Below, one piece after another: positions 1 to 9,070 of a stretch of 64,000 nucleotides of DNA. The notes under the pieces are model-generated. The model was not told where the DNA came from and made no database searches. It was given only the letters and a program-made list of their open reading frames with translations. Position 1 is the stretch's first letter; every line of letters begins with the position of its first letter. The translations under genes and the position numbers were made by a program. This stretch comes from Pseudomonas sp. FP198 (lineage in GTDB: Bacteria; Pseudomonadota; Gammaproteobacteria; Pseudomonadales; Pseudomonadaceae): the NCBI RefSeq assembly GCF_030687895.1, contig NZ_CP117452.1, positions 5,199,001-5,263,000 of the forward strand, in the 5' to 3' direction.

Positions 1-204
1 GAACACCAGCCGCGCCAGGTAATTGCCCTGGGGATCTTGTTGCCAATTGATGAAATGCTGATCGGGCGAGACTTTGAGCGCATACGAAAGAATGCGCGTA
101 CGGCTATGGGCGGCCGGGCGCAGGCGCACGATCTGTGGACCGAGTTCGACAGCGCGCTCGTAGCGATAATGTGTGACATGGTGCAAAGCGACATGGATCG
201 ACAC
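1..204 (-). CDS. Transglutaminase-like family protein, N-terminal part (runs off the window)
   Basis: The first 68 codons read from a GTG at 204 to the window edge without a stop. The GTG is preceded by a strong AGGAGG six bases away, which decides the start. The peptide contains HHVTHYRY near the N-terminus and the segment [20 protein letters not shown], typical of the N-terminal region (a beta-sandwich) of the large bacterial transglutaminase-like proteins that carry a C-terminal DUF2126-type ATP-grasp part or a shorter transglutaminase core. The catalytic Cys-His-Asp domain would lie outside the window. Function in Pseudomonas is not established; the family call rests on recalled sequence patterns. 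Confidence 0.75.
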   Translation of the reverse strand, partial: MSIHVALHHVTHYRYERAVELGPQIVRLRPAAHSRTRILSYALKVSPDQHFINWQQDPQGNYLARLVF

Positions 205-341
205 GGCGTGCCTCCTGCGGAGCCTGGGCGTTATCGAAAGCGGCGCAAGACTTATGCCATGCAGGCAGGTCGGACACTTTCTACGTCTACTCAGGGCAGT
301 AGAGCACTAAAACCGCGCGATGCCTGTATTGATCTGCAAAG

Positions 342-359
342 GCCGCACATAAATGCGGC
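342..359 (-). terminator. Possible terminator after the second immunity-like gene
   Basis: A perfect 6-bp stem GCCGCA/TGCGGC with a 6-base loop lies 20 bases beyond the stop of the gene at 380-841. On the minus strand it is followed by CTTTGC, a weak T tract. It could end the toxin-immunity cassette transcript; the T run is poor, so this is tentative. Confidence 0.4.
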
Positions 360-379
360 GTGGGCGGTAGCAAATCGAC

Positions 380-841
380 TCAACGGCGCGGGCGCGAGGC
401 CTTGGCGGATTGGATGATGCGCTCGCGCTGGTGGCGGATTTCGACGAGCTTGCGGCGCATTTCCCGGTGGCGTTTGCTGTTGATCAGGAGCAGTCCCAGT
501 AGCGGTAACAGCACAGCGAAGATGTACACGCCTTGGTGCGGTCGATAGGCAAACGTCGGCACCGCCGTCGCCAGACAGGCTAGGAAATAACCCGCCACAC
601 CCCAGATTGCCCAAGCGCGCCCGCGTGCAATCAGGAGATTGCCCAAGACCAGGACACTCACCAGAGCCAAAGTGCCGAGACCAACATAGTTGCTCCTGAC
701 TGAAGGCTCCAAGGCACGCCAATAAGTAGCTCCGGACAAAACGAGCAGCGCGGCCCCGGAAAAGCAGCCGAGGAAGATCGTCCCCATGAACACCGGAAAA
801 TAACGGGCCAGGAACTGCTTCAATGATCCGCCGCCGATCAT
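380..841 (-). CDS. Four-helix inner-membrane protein, probable second immunity protein
   Basis: The 153-aa product has four hydrophobic segments (about residues 12-35, 50-70, 75-95 and 103-122) and a basic, charged C-terminal tail. It is a diverged paralog of the product of 976-1425: both begin with a [I/L]-x-QFL-x-x-YFPVFMG motif, share IARGR between helices 2 and 3, and end the last helix with a NS-[R/K]-RHREMR-x-KL motif. It lies 134 bases downstream of that paralog, same strand. Membrane topology plus position behind a putative pore-forming toxin suggest an immunity role. That is inference; no family name is recognised. The ATG at 841 lacks a clear ribosome binding site. Confidence 0.65.
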   Translation of the reverse strand: MIGGGSLKQFLARYFPVFMGTIFLGCFSGAALLVLSGATYWRALEPSVRSNYVGLGTLALVSVLVLGNLLIARGRAWAIWGVAGYFLACLATAVPTFAYRPHQGVYIFAVLLPLLGLLLINSKRHREMRRKLVEIRHQRERIIQSAKASRPRR

Positions 842-975
842 GGCGCAATCTCATAAAAGCTGACAACGATAGCGCGCGCCTTGACGGGAAATGCTCGCAG
901 CATCACGCAGGCCTCGTCGGGAGCCACCCAAAGCCTCCTGTATTTGGGAATAGCGACACGGCCACCGGGCAATGC

Positions 976-1425
976 CTATCGGGCTTTGTGCTTGGCGATT
1001 GCGGCTTCGCGCAGATAACGGACTTCCATCAGCTTCTGGCGCATTTCGCGGTGGCGCCTGCTGTTGAGCAGCAACACAGCAACCAATGGAAAAAACAAAC
1101 TCAAACTGTAGATCAGCGAATCAGCTCGATATTCGATAGTGGGTAATACACATAAAAAACACAACCCAGACATCCCTACCAACGGCCATACCCAGAATGG
1201 ACGTCCGCGCGCGATCATGAAGTTGCAATGCACCACAACAAGCGTAAGCGTGATGCCCCCCCAAAAAGACCACTTCACGTTATCCGCCATTGATAGCGTC
1301 CCAAAATAGCTATCAAAAAACAGTGGAACAGCAAAAACCAAAGAAAAAATCGATGCGAATATCGCGCCCATGAAGACCGGAAAATATTGCGACAGAAATT
1401 GGCGGATGCTGGGCTGGCTACTCAC
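976..1425 (-). CDS. Four-helix inner-membrane protein, probable immunity protein
   Basis: The 149-aa product has four predicted membrane helices (about residues 10-33, 48-70, 73-93, 99-118) and a basic cytoplasmic-looking tail. Its GTG start overlaps the TGA of the upstream gene (GTGA, 1422-1425), and the ribosome binding site lies inside the last codons of that gene (GAGGAG), so the two are translationally coupled. That coupling, and the hydrophobic stretches in the upstream protein, fit an immunity protein that guards the inner membrane against a pore-forming partner. A second, diverged copy follows at 380-841. Specific function is inferred from context, not from a recognised family. Confidence 0.7.
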   Translation of the reverse strand: MSSQPSIRQFLSQYFPVFMGAIFASIFSLVFAVPLFFDSYFGTLSMADNVKWSFWGGITLTLVVVHCNFMIARGRPFWVWPLVGMSGLCFLCVLPTIEYRADSLIYSLSLFFPLVAVLLLNSRRHREMRQKLMEVRYLREAAIAKHKAR

Positions 1426-2342
1426 TCCTCAATCTCCTCATACAGCCCTACAGCAATAGTCCGGACATTCCCAGAAATCGCGCTTCCGGTGAAGCCGATG
1501 GCAGCTCCCAAAGCATCCCGAATCTGCGTGACCGTGGCATGCCTGATTTGAGTAGACGTAAAACGCTTGGGTAGCTCGCCAGACAGTTGCTTCAATTTGA
1601 GCAATTTGGAGGTCAAGCGCGGGTCATTGATACTCAGCAATTCTTTGGTGAGTTTGGCTCGCTCCTGACGATTCAATCCCCGAAGTACTTCCCGCACACT
1701 TTTGCCCGTCGCAGCTTTGTTCAATCTAACCAGTTTGAGCGTCGTCAGCGACGATGCTCCAACCCCAACCAACGACGCAGCGTCCAATGCGATCATGGTG
1801 TACTGGTACCACTCTTCACTATCGAGCTGATCATTTCGGGCGGGGTTAACCATTTCATTGCGCATGCGATAACCGCTGGTAAAACACTGCGCCGTGCTGG
1901 CCGCAGCGGCGGTGTAACCCAGAACAGCGATCGCAGTGCTTGCTCCCGCTGAGAATGGAATAGCAACGGAGCCGCTGAGTACCACTACCCAACCGATAAC
2001 GGCCCCTGCGCAAGACAACGAGGTATTGATCGCTTCGCCAACCAGTCGTGATTCCCGTGGATTGTCCTGCACCTGCTGAGCAAACTGAGCCGGCGCAATA
2101 TATTTCTGCGCCTCGCGCAAAATGATTCGCTTTGGCTTGATGCTGCAAATCGGCTTGAACTCACGCAAAGTCACTACATTGAACTCAGCATCGATATACA
2201 CCACCCCGGCACCGACGATGCCGGGATCGGCGTCAATGGCGGCGAACAACCGTGGCAGGTTGATCTGGCTTTCGATGCGTTGGCGAGCCATTCGCTGGGA
2301 GATGCTGTTGTCCATGCCGATGCCCGGCAAAGGGGTACTCAT
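1422..2342 (-). CDS. Probable pore-forming toxin / contact-dependent effector
   Basis: The 306-aa protein has a soluble N-terminal part (1-100), a long Gly/Ala/Ser-rich hydrophobic region (about 107-150, enough for two membrane helices), a second hydrophobic stretch (183-205), a Lys/Arg/Leu-rich segment (205-260) and a third Gly/Ala-rich stretch near 276-300. There is no signal peptide. Small-residue-rich hydrophobic hairpins are typical of membrane-inserting bacterial toxins such as type VI effectors of the Tse4 kind, and the coupled membrane-protein gene downstream supports that reading. ATG at 2342 has AAGGA eight bases upstream. No vgrG, hcp or PAAR gene lies in the window, so a secretion route is not shown. 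Homologs may carry unrelated automatic names; I do not recognise a catalytic domain. Confidence 0.55.
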   Translation of the reverse strand: MSTPLPGIGMDNSISQRMARQRIESQINLPRLFAAIDADPGIVGAGVVYIDAEFNVVTLREFKPICSIKPKRIILREAQKYIAPAQFAQQVQDNPRESRLVGEAINTSLSCAGAVIGWVVVLSGSVAIPFSAGASTAIAVLGYTAAAASTAQCFTSGYRMRNEMVNPARNDQLDSEEWYQYTMIALDAASLVGVGASSLTTLKLVRLNKAATGKSVREVLRGLNRQERAKLTKELLSINDPRLTSKLLKLKQLSGELPKRFTSTQIRHATVTQIRDALGAAIGFTGSAISGNVRTIAVGLYEEIEE

Positions 2343-2393
2343 GTGAATCGTCCTTGAGAATCGGAAAGTGGGCCTTTATCTACATTGAACACC

Positions 2394-2526
2394 TGTGGCG
2401 AGGGAGCTTGCTCCCGCTCGGCGGCGAAGCCGTCGTAAACCGGACGGCACGGTCTGCCGGGGAACATTGCATGGGATTGTTTGGGGCCGCTTCGCAGCCC
2501 AGCGGGAGCAAGCTCCCTCGCCACAA
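2394..2526. repeat. REPIN-like inverted repeat pair, family A (GTGGCGAGGGAGCTTGCTCC)
   Basis: The arm GTGGCGAGGGAGCTTGCTCC, itself a short palindrome (GGGAGC TT GCTCCC), begins at 2395 and recurs in inverted orientation ending near 2526. This fills most of the 302-base gap between the toxin gene and ygiQ; the rest (about 2527-2644) contains a short stem around CGCCAGCA and no gene that I can support. Confidence 0.9.
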
Positions 2527-2644
2527 ACGCTATGCATCCGCCGTTACGCCGTTGGCGGTCGCCACGATAACAAACGGCCAGCACCGCCGCTAGAAAGCAA
2601 AACGCCAGCACTTAAGGCTGGCGTTTTGCGAGGTGGCGGGGCGA

Positions 2645-4945
2645 TCAGCGCGGCACAACCGGCTTGCGCGCAGGCTTCGGCCCCTTGCCCTTGGCCGCAT
2701 CCTTGCGCTCCTTGGCAGCCTGCTGATTACGGGCGAACGCAGCGGCCTTGGCTTGCTCGCGTTTATCCCAGGCATTGCCGCCGTCACTGGCCCGCGGCGG
2801 CAGGCCGGTGTGCTGGGTCAGGATCTTGGTAGTCTCCTTGCCCACCTTATGGCTGCCAGCCGGGGTCGAGTTCTTGCGACGGGCGCTCTGGTAGCTGTCG
2901 GTGGCAGGCTGGTGCAGCGGAATCAGCTGATGCTTGCCCGGCCCGATCAGGTCGGCGCGGCCCATGCGGGTCAGTGCTTCGCGCAGCATCGGCCAGCCTT
3001 TCGGGTCGTGATAACGCAGGAACGCCTTGTGCAGGCGGCGTTGCTCTTCGCTCTTGACGATGGTCACCGCGTCGCTCTTGTAGGTGACCTTGCGCAGCGG
3101 GTTCTTGCCCGAATGGTACATCGCGGTGGCCGTGGCCATCGGCGACGGATAGAACGCCTGCACCTGGTCGGCCCGGAAGCCGTTGCCCTTGAGCCACAGC
3201 GCCAGGTTCATCATGTCTTCGTCGGTAGTGCCCGGGTGAGCCGCGATGAAATACGGAATCAGGTACTGCTCTTTCCCGGCTTCCTTGGTGTACTTCTCGA
3301 ACATCCGCTTGAATTTGTCATAGCTGCCGATGCCCGGCTTCATCATCTGGTTGAGCGGGCCTTCCTCGGTGTGCTCCGGGGCGATCTTCAGGTAACCGCC
3401 GACGTGGTGGGTCACCAGCTCCTTGACGTACTCCGGCGACTCGACCGCCAGGTCGTAACGCAGGCCGGAGGCAATGAGGATCTTCTTCACCCCAGGCAAC
3501 GCCCGGGCGCTGCGGTACAGCTGGATCAGCGATGAGTGGTCGGTATTGAGGTTCGGGCAGATGCCGGGGAACACGCAGGACGGCTTGCGGCACGCGGATT
3601 CGATTTCCGGGCTCTTGCAGGCGATGCGGTACATGTTCGCGGTCGGGCCGCCGAGGTCGGAAATGACCCCGGTAAAACCAGGGACCTTGTCGCGGATCTC
3701 TTCGATCTCGCGAATGATCGACTCTTCCGAGCGATTCTGGATGATCCGGCCTTCGTGCTCGGTGATCGAGCAGAAGGTGCACCCGCCGAAGCAGCCGCGC
3801 ATGATGTTCACCGAGAAACGGATCATCTCGTAAGCAGGGATTTTTTCCTTGCCATACGCCGGATGCGGGACACGCGCGTAAGGCATGCCAAACACGTAGT
3901 CCATTTCCTCGGTTGTCATCGGAATGGGCGGCGGGTTGAACCAGACGTCGACTTCGCCGTGTTTCTGCACCAGGGCACGGGCGTTGCCCGGGTTGGTTTC
4001 CAGGTGCAATACACGGTTGGCGTGGGCATACAGCACCGCGTCGTTGCGCACCTTCTCTACCGATGGCAGGCGAATCACGGTCTTGTCGCGGGTCATCCTC
4101 GGGCTCGCCAGGATCTGTACGACTTTGGCTTCGCTCGGGTCATCGACCGGGCCCTTTTCCTGCTCGATGGCGCAGGCAGCGGTGTCCTGGGTATTCACGT
4201 ACGGGTTGATGATCTTGTCGATCTTGCCCGGACGGTCGATGCGCGTGGAATCGACTTCGTACCAGCCTTGCGGCGTGTCGCGGCGAATGAATGCGGTGCC
4301 GCGCACGTCGGTGATGTCTTCGATCTTGTGGCCGTAGGACAGGCGCTGGGCCACTTCGACAATCGCCCGCTCGGCGTTGCCGTAGAGCAGGATGTCGGCG
4401 CAGGCGTCGATCAGGATCGAGTTGCGCACACGGTCCTGCCAGTAATCGTAGTGGGCGATGCGGCGCAGGGACGCTTCGATACCGCCGAGGACGATCGGCA
4501 CGTGTTTGTAGGCTTCCTTGCAACGCTGGCTATAGACCAGGCTCGCACGGTCCGGCCGCTTGCCCGCCAGGCCACCCGGCGTGTAGGCGTCATCGGAACG
4601 GATTTTCTTGTCGGCGGTGTAGCGGTTGATCATCGAGTCCATGTTGCCGGCCGCGACACCGAAGAACAGGTTGGGCTCGCCGAGCTTCATGAAGTCGTCT
4701 TTGGACTGCCAGTTCGGCTGGGCAATGATGCCGACGCGAAAGCCCTGGGCTTCCAGCAGGCGGCCAATGATCGCCATGCCGAACGACGGATGATCGACGT
4801 AGGCATCACCGGTCACGATGATGATGTCGCACGAATCCCAGCCGAGCTGATCCATCTCCTCCCTGCTCATCGGCAGGAACGGCGCCGGTCCGAAACATTC
4901 GGCCCAGTACTTGGGATAGTCGAATAATGGCTTGGCTGCTTGCAT
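2645..4945 (-). CDS. ygiQ: YgiQ family radical SAM protein
   Basis: The 766-aa product carries the radical SAM iron-sulfur motif C-x3-C-x2-C at Cys385, Cys389 and Cys392 ([11 protein letters not shown]), which binds a [4Fe-4S] cluster and S-adenosylmethionine. The N-terminal UPF0313/YgiQ domain includes a B12-binding-like fold region. The C-terminal 60 residues are Lys/Arg/Ala-rich and probably disordered. E. coli YgiQ is about 740 aa, so this is full length. The chosen ATG at 4945 ([14 protein letters not shown]) matches the family N-terminus; reading further upstream runs through a palindromic repeat and is rejected. Substrate is unknown for the family. Confidence 0.92.
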   Translation of the reverse strand: MQAAKPLFDYPKYWAECFGPAPFLPMSREEMDQLGWDSCDIIIVTGDAYVDHPSFGMAIIGRLLEAQGFRVGIIAQPNWQSKDDFMKLGEPNLFFGVAAGNMDSMINRYTADKKIRSDDAYTPGGLAGKRPDRASLVYSQRCKEAYKHVPIVLGGIEASLRRIAHYDYWQDRVRNSILIDACADILLYGNAERAIVEVAQRLSYGHKIEDITDVRGTAFIRRDTPQGWYEVDSTRIDRPGKIDKIINPYVNTQDTAACAIEQEKGPVDDPSEAKVVQILASPRMTRDKTVIRLPSVEKVRNDAVLYAHANRVLHLETNPGNARALVQKHGEVDVWFNPPPIPMTTEEMDYVFGMPYARVPHPAYGKEKIPAYEMIRFSVNIMRGCFGGCTFCSITEHEGRIIQNRSEESIIREIEEIRDKVPGFTGVISDLGGPTANMYRIACKSPEIESACRKPSCVFPGICPNLNTDHSSLIQLYRSARALPGVKKILIASGLRYDLAVESPEYVKELVTHHVGGYLKIAPEHTEEGPLNQMMKPGIGSYDKFKRMFEKYTKEAGKEQYLIPYFIAAHPGTTDEDMMNLALWLKGNGFRADQVQAFYPSPMATATAMYHSGKNPLRKVTYKSDAVTIVKSEEQRRLHKAFLRYHDPKGWPMLREALTRMGRADLIGPGKHQLIPLHQPATDSYQSARRKNSTPAGSHKVGKETTKILTQHTGLPPRASDGGNAWDKREQAKAAAFARNQQAAKERKDAAKGKGPKPARKPVVPR

Positions 4946-5010
4946 GTCGATGACCGGTATGGAAGATGAAAAAACGCGGGCGCGGAATATAGCACAAAAT
5001 TTAACCAATT

Positions 5011-5130
5011 GTGGCGAGGGAGCTTGCTCCCGCCCGGCTGCGTAGCAGCCGGATCCCCCACACACTTGGATTACATGTGCAAACTGGGGCCTGCTACGCA
5101 GCCCAGCGGGAGCAAGCTCCCTCGCCACAA
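5011..5130. repeat. REPIN-like inverted repeat pair, family A
   Basis: Two copies of the GTGGCGAGGGAGCTTGCTCC arm face each other at the ends of this 120-base element, between ygiQ and dnaB. The central part contains complementary GCTGCGTAGCAGCC / GGCCTGCTACGCAGCC pieces, so a single strand could fold into one long hairpin. Confidence 0.9.
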
Positions 5131-5151
5131 AGGCGGATTGAGCGAACAGGT

Positions 5152-6549
5152 TTACTCATCATCATCAAAATTGTAGCTACCCGGCGCCAGGTTTTCGAAG
5201 CGCGTGTATTTGCCGATAAACGCCAGGCGGATGAAGCCGATCGGGCCGTTCCGCTGCTTGCCGATGATGATTTCGGCGATACCCTTGTGTTCCGTCTCAG
5301 GGTGATACACCTCGTCACGGTAGACGAACATGATGACGTCGGCGTCCTGCTCGATCGCTCCGGATTCACGCAAGTCGGAGTTCACCGGGCGCTTGTTCGG
5401 GCGCTGTTCCAGGGAACGGTTCAACTGGGACAACGCTACTACCGGGCAGTTGAATTCCTTGGCCAGGGCCTTGAGGGAACGCGAGATTTCGGAAATCTCG
5501 TTGGTCCGGTTGTCGCCGCTGGAACCGGGAATCTGCATCAATTGCAGGTAGTCGATCATGATCATCGCGATATCACCGTGCTCACGCACCAGGCGACGGG
5601 TTCGGGCGCGCATTTCCGACGGGCTGATACCGGCAGTATCGTCGATGAACAGCTTGCGGTCGTTGAGCAGGTTGACCGCCGAGGTCAGGCGCGGCCAGTC
5701 GTCGTCTTCCAGTTGGCCGGAACGGACCTTGGTCTGGTCGATACGACCCAGGGACGACAGCATACGCATGATCAGCGATTCGCCTGGCATCTCGAGGGAG
5801 TACACCAGCACCGCCTTGTCGCTGCGCAGCACGGCGTTTTCCACCAGGTTCATCGCAAAGGTGGTCTTACCCATGGACGGACGGCCGGCAACGATGATCA
5901 GGTCGGACGGTTGCAAGCCGCTGGTCTTCTCGTCGAGGTCGGTATAGCCGGTGGACAGGCCGGTAATGGCGTTGTCGGTGTTGAACAAGGTGTCGATGCG
6001 ATCGATGGCCTTGGTCAACAGGTCATTGACGCTCACCGGGCCGCCGGTTTTCGGCCGGGCCTCGGCGATCTGGAAAATCTGCCGCTCGGCCTCGTCAAGA
6101 ATTTCGGCGGCGGTTCGGCCTTCCGGGTTGAAGGCGCTGTCGGCGATTTCGGTGCTGATGCCGATCAGCTGACGCAAGGTTGCCCGCTCGCGAACGATCT
6201 GGGCATAGGCCTTGATGTTGGCGACCGACGGGGTGTTTTTCGCCAGTTCGCCCAGGTAACCGAGGCCGCCGACCTGGGACGTCTGCCCCTCCTTGTCCAA
6301 TTGCTCGGCCAGGGTGACGACGTCGATCGGCATGTTCTGATCGGCGAGCCTGGCGATCGCTCGGAAAATCAGGCGGTGGTCATGCCGGTAGAAATCGCCG
6401 TCGGAAACTTGATCGAGCACGCGTTCCCAGGCGTTGTTGTCCAGCATCAGGCCACCGAGCACGGCCTGTTCGGCCTCGATGGAATGCGGAGGCACCTTCA
6501 GGGCAGCGGTTTGCAGATCGTATTGCTCGGGAGCGGTGATTTCGTTCAT
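5152..6549 (-). CDS. dnaB: Replicative DNA helicase DnaB
   Basis: The 465-aa hexameric helicase unwinds DNA at the replication fork. The N-terminal DnaB domain (about 18-120, [16 protein letters not shown]) mediates primase contact and ring packing, followed by a RecA-like ATPase domain with Walker [10 protein letters not shown] near residue 225 and Walker B-type IMIDYLQLM. The sequence [15 protein letters not shown] is the conserved arginine-finger region. No intein is present. I chose ATG at 6549 ([12 protein letters not shown]), which matches the family; a GTG two codons upstream (6555) is a possible alternative and has GAAGAA closer to it. It follows rplI on the same strand after a terminator. 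Confidence 0.97.
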   Translation of the reverse strand: MNEITAPEQYDLQTAALKVPPHSIEAEQAVLGGLMLDNNAWERVLDQVSDGDFYRHDHRLIFRAIARLADQNMPIDVVTLAEQLDKEGQTSQVGGLGYLGELAKNTPSVANIKAYAQIVRERATLRQLIGISTEIADSAFNPEGRTAAEILDEAERQIFQIAEARPKTGGPVSVNDLLTKAIDRIDTLFNTDNAITGLSTGYTDLDEKTSGLQPSDLIIVAGRPSMGKTTFAMNLVENAVLRSDKAVLVYSLEMPGESLIMRMLSSLGRIDQTKVRSGQLEDDDWPRLTSAVNLLNDRKLFIDDTAGISPSEMRARTRRLVREHGDIAMIMIDYLQLMQIPGSSGDNRTNEISEISRSLKALAKEFNCPVVALSQLNRSLEQRPNKRPVNSDLRESGAIEQDADVIMFVYRDEVYHPETEHKGIAEIIIGKQRNGPIGFIRLAFIGKYTRFENLAPGSYNFDDDE

Positions 6550-6600
6550 GGCCACTTGATTCTTCAGGTAAAGCAGGGGGTATGGAAATCAGGACTTGCA

Positions 6601-6639
6601 GAAAGACAAAGGGCACGACCTGTAGACAGGATCGTGCCC
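6601..6639 (-). terminator. Rho-independent terminator after rplI
   Basis: An 8-bp stem GGGCACGA/TCGTGCCC with an inner CCTGT/ACAGG stem is followed on the minus strand by TTTGTCTTTCTG. It lies 46 bases past the rplI stop and should end the rpsF-rpsR-rplI transcript before dnaB. A second hairpin (CGGTTGGC/GCCAACCG, 6648-6673) without a T run lies just upstream. Confidence 0.7.
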
Positions 6640-6684
6640 GATGTTACCGGTTGGCGCCCGAGGGTGCCAACCGACAGGTGTTGC

Positions 6685-7131
6685 TTAGGCTGCTACCACG
6701 ACAACGCGTACGGTGGCTTCAACTTCGGCGTGCAGGTGCACGGCTACGTCGAATTCACCTACGTTGCGGATGGTGCCGTTCGGCAGACGAACTTCGCTTT
6801 TCGCAACTTCAACGCCGGAGGCGGTCAGTGCGTCAGCGATGTCGTGAGTACCGATCGAACCGAACAGCTTGCCTTCGTCGCCAGCGGTGGCAGTGATGGT
6901 CACTTCCAGCTCGGCCAGTTGGGCAGCACGGCTTTCAGCCGATGCCTTACGGTCTGCGGCGGCTTTTTCCAGCTCAGCGCGACGCTCTTCGAACGCAGCC
7001 AGGTTGGCAGCGGTCGCAGCGGTGGCTTTGCCGAAAGGCAGCAGGTAGTTACGGCCGTAACCGGCCTTAACGTTTACTTTGTCGCCCAGGTTGCCCAGGT
7101 TGGCGATTTTTTCCAGAAGGATCAGTTGCAT
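6685..7131 (-). CDS. rplI: 50S ribosomal protein L9
   Basis: The 148-aa protein begins [19 protein letters not shown] and has the L9 layout: a compact N-terminal rRNA-binding domain with the Gly-rich [10 protein letters not shown] segment (23-32), a long connecting helix (about 41-75) and a C-terminal rRNA-binding domain. It binds 23S rRNA at the base of the L1 stalk. It is the last gene of the rpsF-rpsR-DUF2232-rplI operon and is 18 bases after the membrane-protein gene. Length equals the usual bacterial L9. Confidence 0.98.
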   Translation of the reverse strand: MQLILLEKIANLGNLGDKVNVKAGYGRNYLLPFGKATAATAANLAAFEERRAELEKAAADRKASAESRAAQLAELEVTITATAGDEGKLFGSIGTHDIADALTASGVEVAKSEVRLPNGTIRNVGEFDVAVHLHAEVEATVRVVVVAA

Positions 7132-7149
7132 GTGAAAATCCTCTAACTT

Positions 7150-8043
7150 TTAACCTTCACCGTTCGCGTTGTCGGCGTCTTTCGGCGCCATACGACCGCG
7201 AAAATCAATCAGGCTGTCGACGATGGCCAGGACCACCAGCAACGGATAGATCAGCTGCATGAACAGCAACAACGTGACGTACAACCCGACCAGCCAGAAC
7301 CTGGCCAGTCGCTTTTGCGCCACAAGCCCGTGAATCAGGGCCAGGGCGGCAAACACCAGCGGTACACTGCACAACGGCGTGAGCATGGCCATCTGCGGAC
7401 CGAAATTCGGCCCCAGGAGCATGCCCGCCAGCAGTAACATCGCCAGCCCGAGCGGGAAACGAATGGCGCGAAATTCGCGACCAAAACCACCCGGGTTGTA
7501 CAACAACGCTTGCCAGTAGCGCCCGATAATCAGGCTCAGCACACTGACGATTTGCAACAAGGCCGCAATCAGGCCGGTCAGGACCGGTGCGATCAGGGAC
7601 GCGAAACGCGCCTGCTCCTCTGCCGACATCTGTTGGTAGAGATCACCGAGGGCCTCGGGCAGGATTTTTATCAAAGCCTGCGAGAGCATCTCGATCTGGG
7701 GTGCGAAAGCCACCCCGAGCACCACTGAAAACACCACTCCCATCGCTATGCTGACCAGCAGCACGCGGTTCCAGGATTCGCTGGCGCGCAACACCAACGC
7801 CAGCGCCGAAGACCCCAGCAGCACCATCAGTGCCCGCGGGTCAGCAGAATACAACCACCAGAGCAAGGCCGGCAGCAGTCCCAGAGCAAGAACGCCAAGG
7901 GCGTCCCTCAATCCGCGCCGCAGGAGTACGAGACTCACCGCGGCAGCACCCAACCAATACAACAACGGCAATGCCGCGCATCCAGCCACTACGAGAGTGG
8001 CCTGCATACGACCGCGCATGATGAACTCAGCTAAGGCGCGCAT
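7150..8043 (-). CDS. DUF2232 (YybS-like) integral membrane protein
   Basis: The 297-aa product is strongly hydrophobic with roughly eight predicted helices and a short charged C-terminus (RGRMAPKDADN). It matches the predicted membrane protein that sits between rpsR and rplI in Pseudomonas (PA4933 in PAO1, recalled). The family (DUF2232, related to Bacillus YybS, which is also next to rplI) has no established function. The ATG at 8043 is 36 bases past rpsR, so it is co-transcribed with ribosomal protein genes. Confidence 0.85.
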   Translation of the reverse strand: MRALAEFIMRGRMQATLVVAGCAALPLLYWLGAAAVSLVLLRRGLRDALGVLALGLLPALLWWLYSADPRALMVLLGSSALALVLRASESWNRVLLVSIAMGVVFSVVLGVAFAPQIEMLSQALIKILPEALGDLYQQMSAEEQARFASLIAPVLTGLIAALLQIVSVLSLIIGRYWQALLYNPGGFGREFRAIRFPLGLAMLLLAGMLLGPNFGPQMAMLTPLCSVPLVFAALALIHGLVAQKRLARFWLVGLYVTLLLFMQLIYPLLVVLAIVDSLIDFRGRMAPKDADNANGEG

Positions 8044-8079
8044 GCATTCAATCCTTTGCTACGTATCGACTGCCCGGTC

Positions 8080-8310
8080 TCAGCGGCCGTGGCTGTCGGT
8101 GTAGGCCAGCAGGGCCAGGAAGCGGGCGCGCTTGATAGCGGTGGCCAGCTGACGCTGATAACGTGCTTTGGTACCGGTGATACGGCTTGGAACGATTTTG
8201 CCGGTCTCGGATACGTAGGCTTTCAGAGTGTTGAGATCTTTGTAATCGATCTCTTTCACGTCTTCAGCGGTGAAGCGGCAGAATTTACGACGACGGAAGA
8301 AACGTGCCAT
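8080..8310 (-). CDS. rpsR: 30S ribosomal protein S18
   Basis: The 76-aa protein starts [18 protein letters not shown] and contains the S18 signature region ([24 protein letters not shown]). It binds 16S rRNA in the platform as a heterodimer with S6, whose gene is directly upstream. Length matches bacterial S18. The C-R-F segment keeps the single Cys common in S18 proteins. Confidence 0.98.
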
Positions 8311-8338
8311 GTGATTGGCTCCTTAAAAGGTCCGTGGA

Positions 8339-8767
8339 TTACTCGTCAGCGTTATCGCTGTTGTCGCTGTCGCTATCGCTGTCATCGCCATCGGCGCTGT
8401 CAGAGTGCTCAGGACGGTCGCGACGCTCACGGCGCTCACTGCGGTTTTCTTCAGCCTTGAGCATCTCGGATTGGCCGGTGACGGCTTCTTCGCGACGGAT
8501 GACCAGGTTACGGATCACTGCATCGTTGTAGCGGAAGTTGTCTTCCAGCTCGGCCAGGGCCTTGCCGGTGCACTCAACGTTCAGCATCACGTAGTGAGCC
8601 TTGTGAACATTGTTGATTGCGTAGGCCAGTTGACGACGGCCCCAATCTTCCAGACGGTGGATTTTGCCGCCGTCTTCTTCGATCAGCTTGGTGTAACGCT
8701 CAACCATGCCGCCGACTTGCTCGCTTTGATCCGGGTGGACCAAAAAGATGATTTCGTAATGACGCAT
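8339..8767 (-). CDS. rpsF: 30S ribosomal protein S6
   Basis: The 142-aa protein begins [18 protein letters not shown], the S6 ferredoxin-like fold, and contains the [10 protein letters not shown] and HYVMLNVE segments of the family. Residues 100 to the end are a charged extension with an Arg/Glu part and a final Asp/Ser-rich tail (about 120-142); S6 of gamma-proteobacteria can receive extra glutamates from RimK at the C-terminus, and the ending ADE is compatible. First gene of the S6/S18/L9 operon, with a good promoter about 120 bases upstream. Confidence 0.98.
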   Translation of the reverse strand: MRHYEIIFLVHPDQSEQVGGMVERYTKLIEEDGGKIHRLEDWGRRQLAYAINNVHKAHYVMLNVECTGKALAELEDNFRYNDAVIRNLVIRREEAVTGQSEMLKAEENRSERRERRDRPEHSDSADGDDSDSDSDNSDNADE

Positions 8768-8781
8768 GAATGCTCCTTACG

Positions 8782-8880
8782 GGTTGTAGCCTGCCGCTCA
8801 AAAACGGTCAGACAAGGAGTGAATGACACTTATGGACTTGAGGACGCTAGACACATAAGTGCCTGCCATCACAGCAAGGG
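8782..8880 (-). promoter_or_regulatory. 5' leader of rpsF with a strong hairpin, possible S6:S18 autoregulatory site
   Basis: The ~110-base untranslated leader contains an 8-bp stem CACUUAUG/CAUAAGUG (8854-8861 with 8827-8834) and a CCG-containing segment nearer the start codon. In many bacteria the S6:S18 complex binds a leader motif with a bulged CCG and represses its own operon. I can see the hairpin and a CCG but have not matched the full consensus, so the regulatory role is inference. Confidence 0.4.
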
Positions 8881-8885
8881 GCGCA

Positions 8886-8914
8886 ATTGTAGAGAAGGGT
8901 CGAGGGCGGCGCAA
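8886..8914 (-). promoter_or_regulatory. Sigma-70 promoter of the rpsF operon
   Basis: TTGCGC (8909-8914) and TACAAT (8886-8891) are separated by exactly 17 bases on the minus strand. The region after the -10 box is GC-rich (TGCGCCCC), as expected for a stringently controlled ribosomal promoter. It gives a leader of about 110 bases before rpsF. Confidence 0.7.
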
Positions 8915-8966
8915 GGCAATTGGCGATTATTTGAACAGCCATCGCTTTCAGTTACACACAGACCAA

Positions 8967-9056
8967 TGTGGGAGCGAGCCTGCTCGCGAAAGCGGTGCGC
9001 CATTCAACATAGTTATCGAATGTCAGTCCGCTTTCGCGAGCAGGCTCGCTCACACA
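8967..9056. repeat. REPIN-like inverted repeat pair, family C (TGTGGGAGCGAGCCTGCTCG)
   Basis: The arm TGTGGGAGCGAGCCTGCTCG, containing the palindrome CGAGC CT GCTCG, lies at 8967 and recurs inverted ending near 9056. The 303-base gap between rpsF and rlmB is therefore filled by the rpsF leader and promoter, then this element; no gene is visible in it. Confidence 0.9.
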
Positions 9057-9070
9057 AGGGTGTACTGCGG

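Noticed and set aside
5011..7146. 711-codon plus-strand open frame opposite dnaB and rplI
   Set aside because: It lies antisense to two certain genes and exists because GC-rich codons leave few stops in the mirrored frame.
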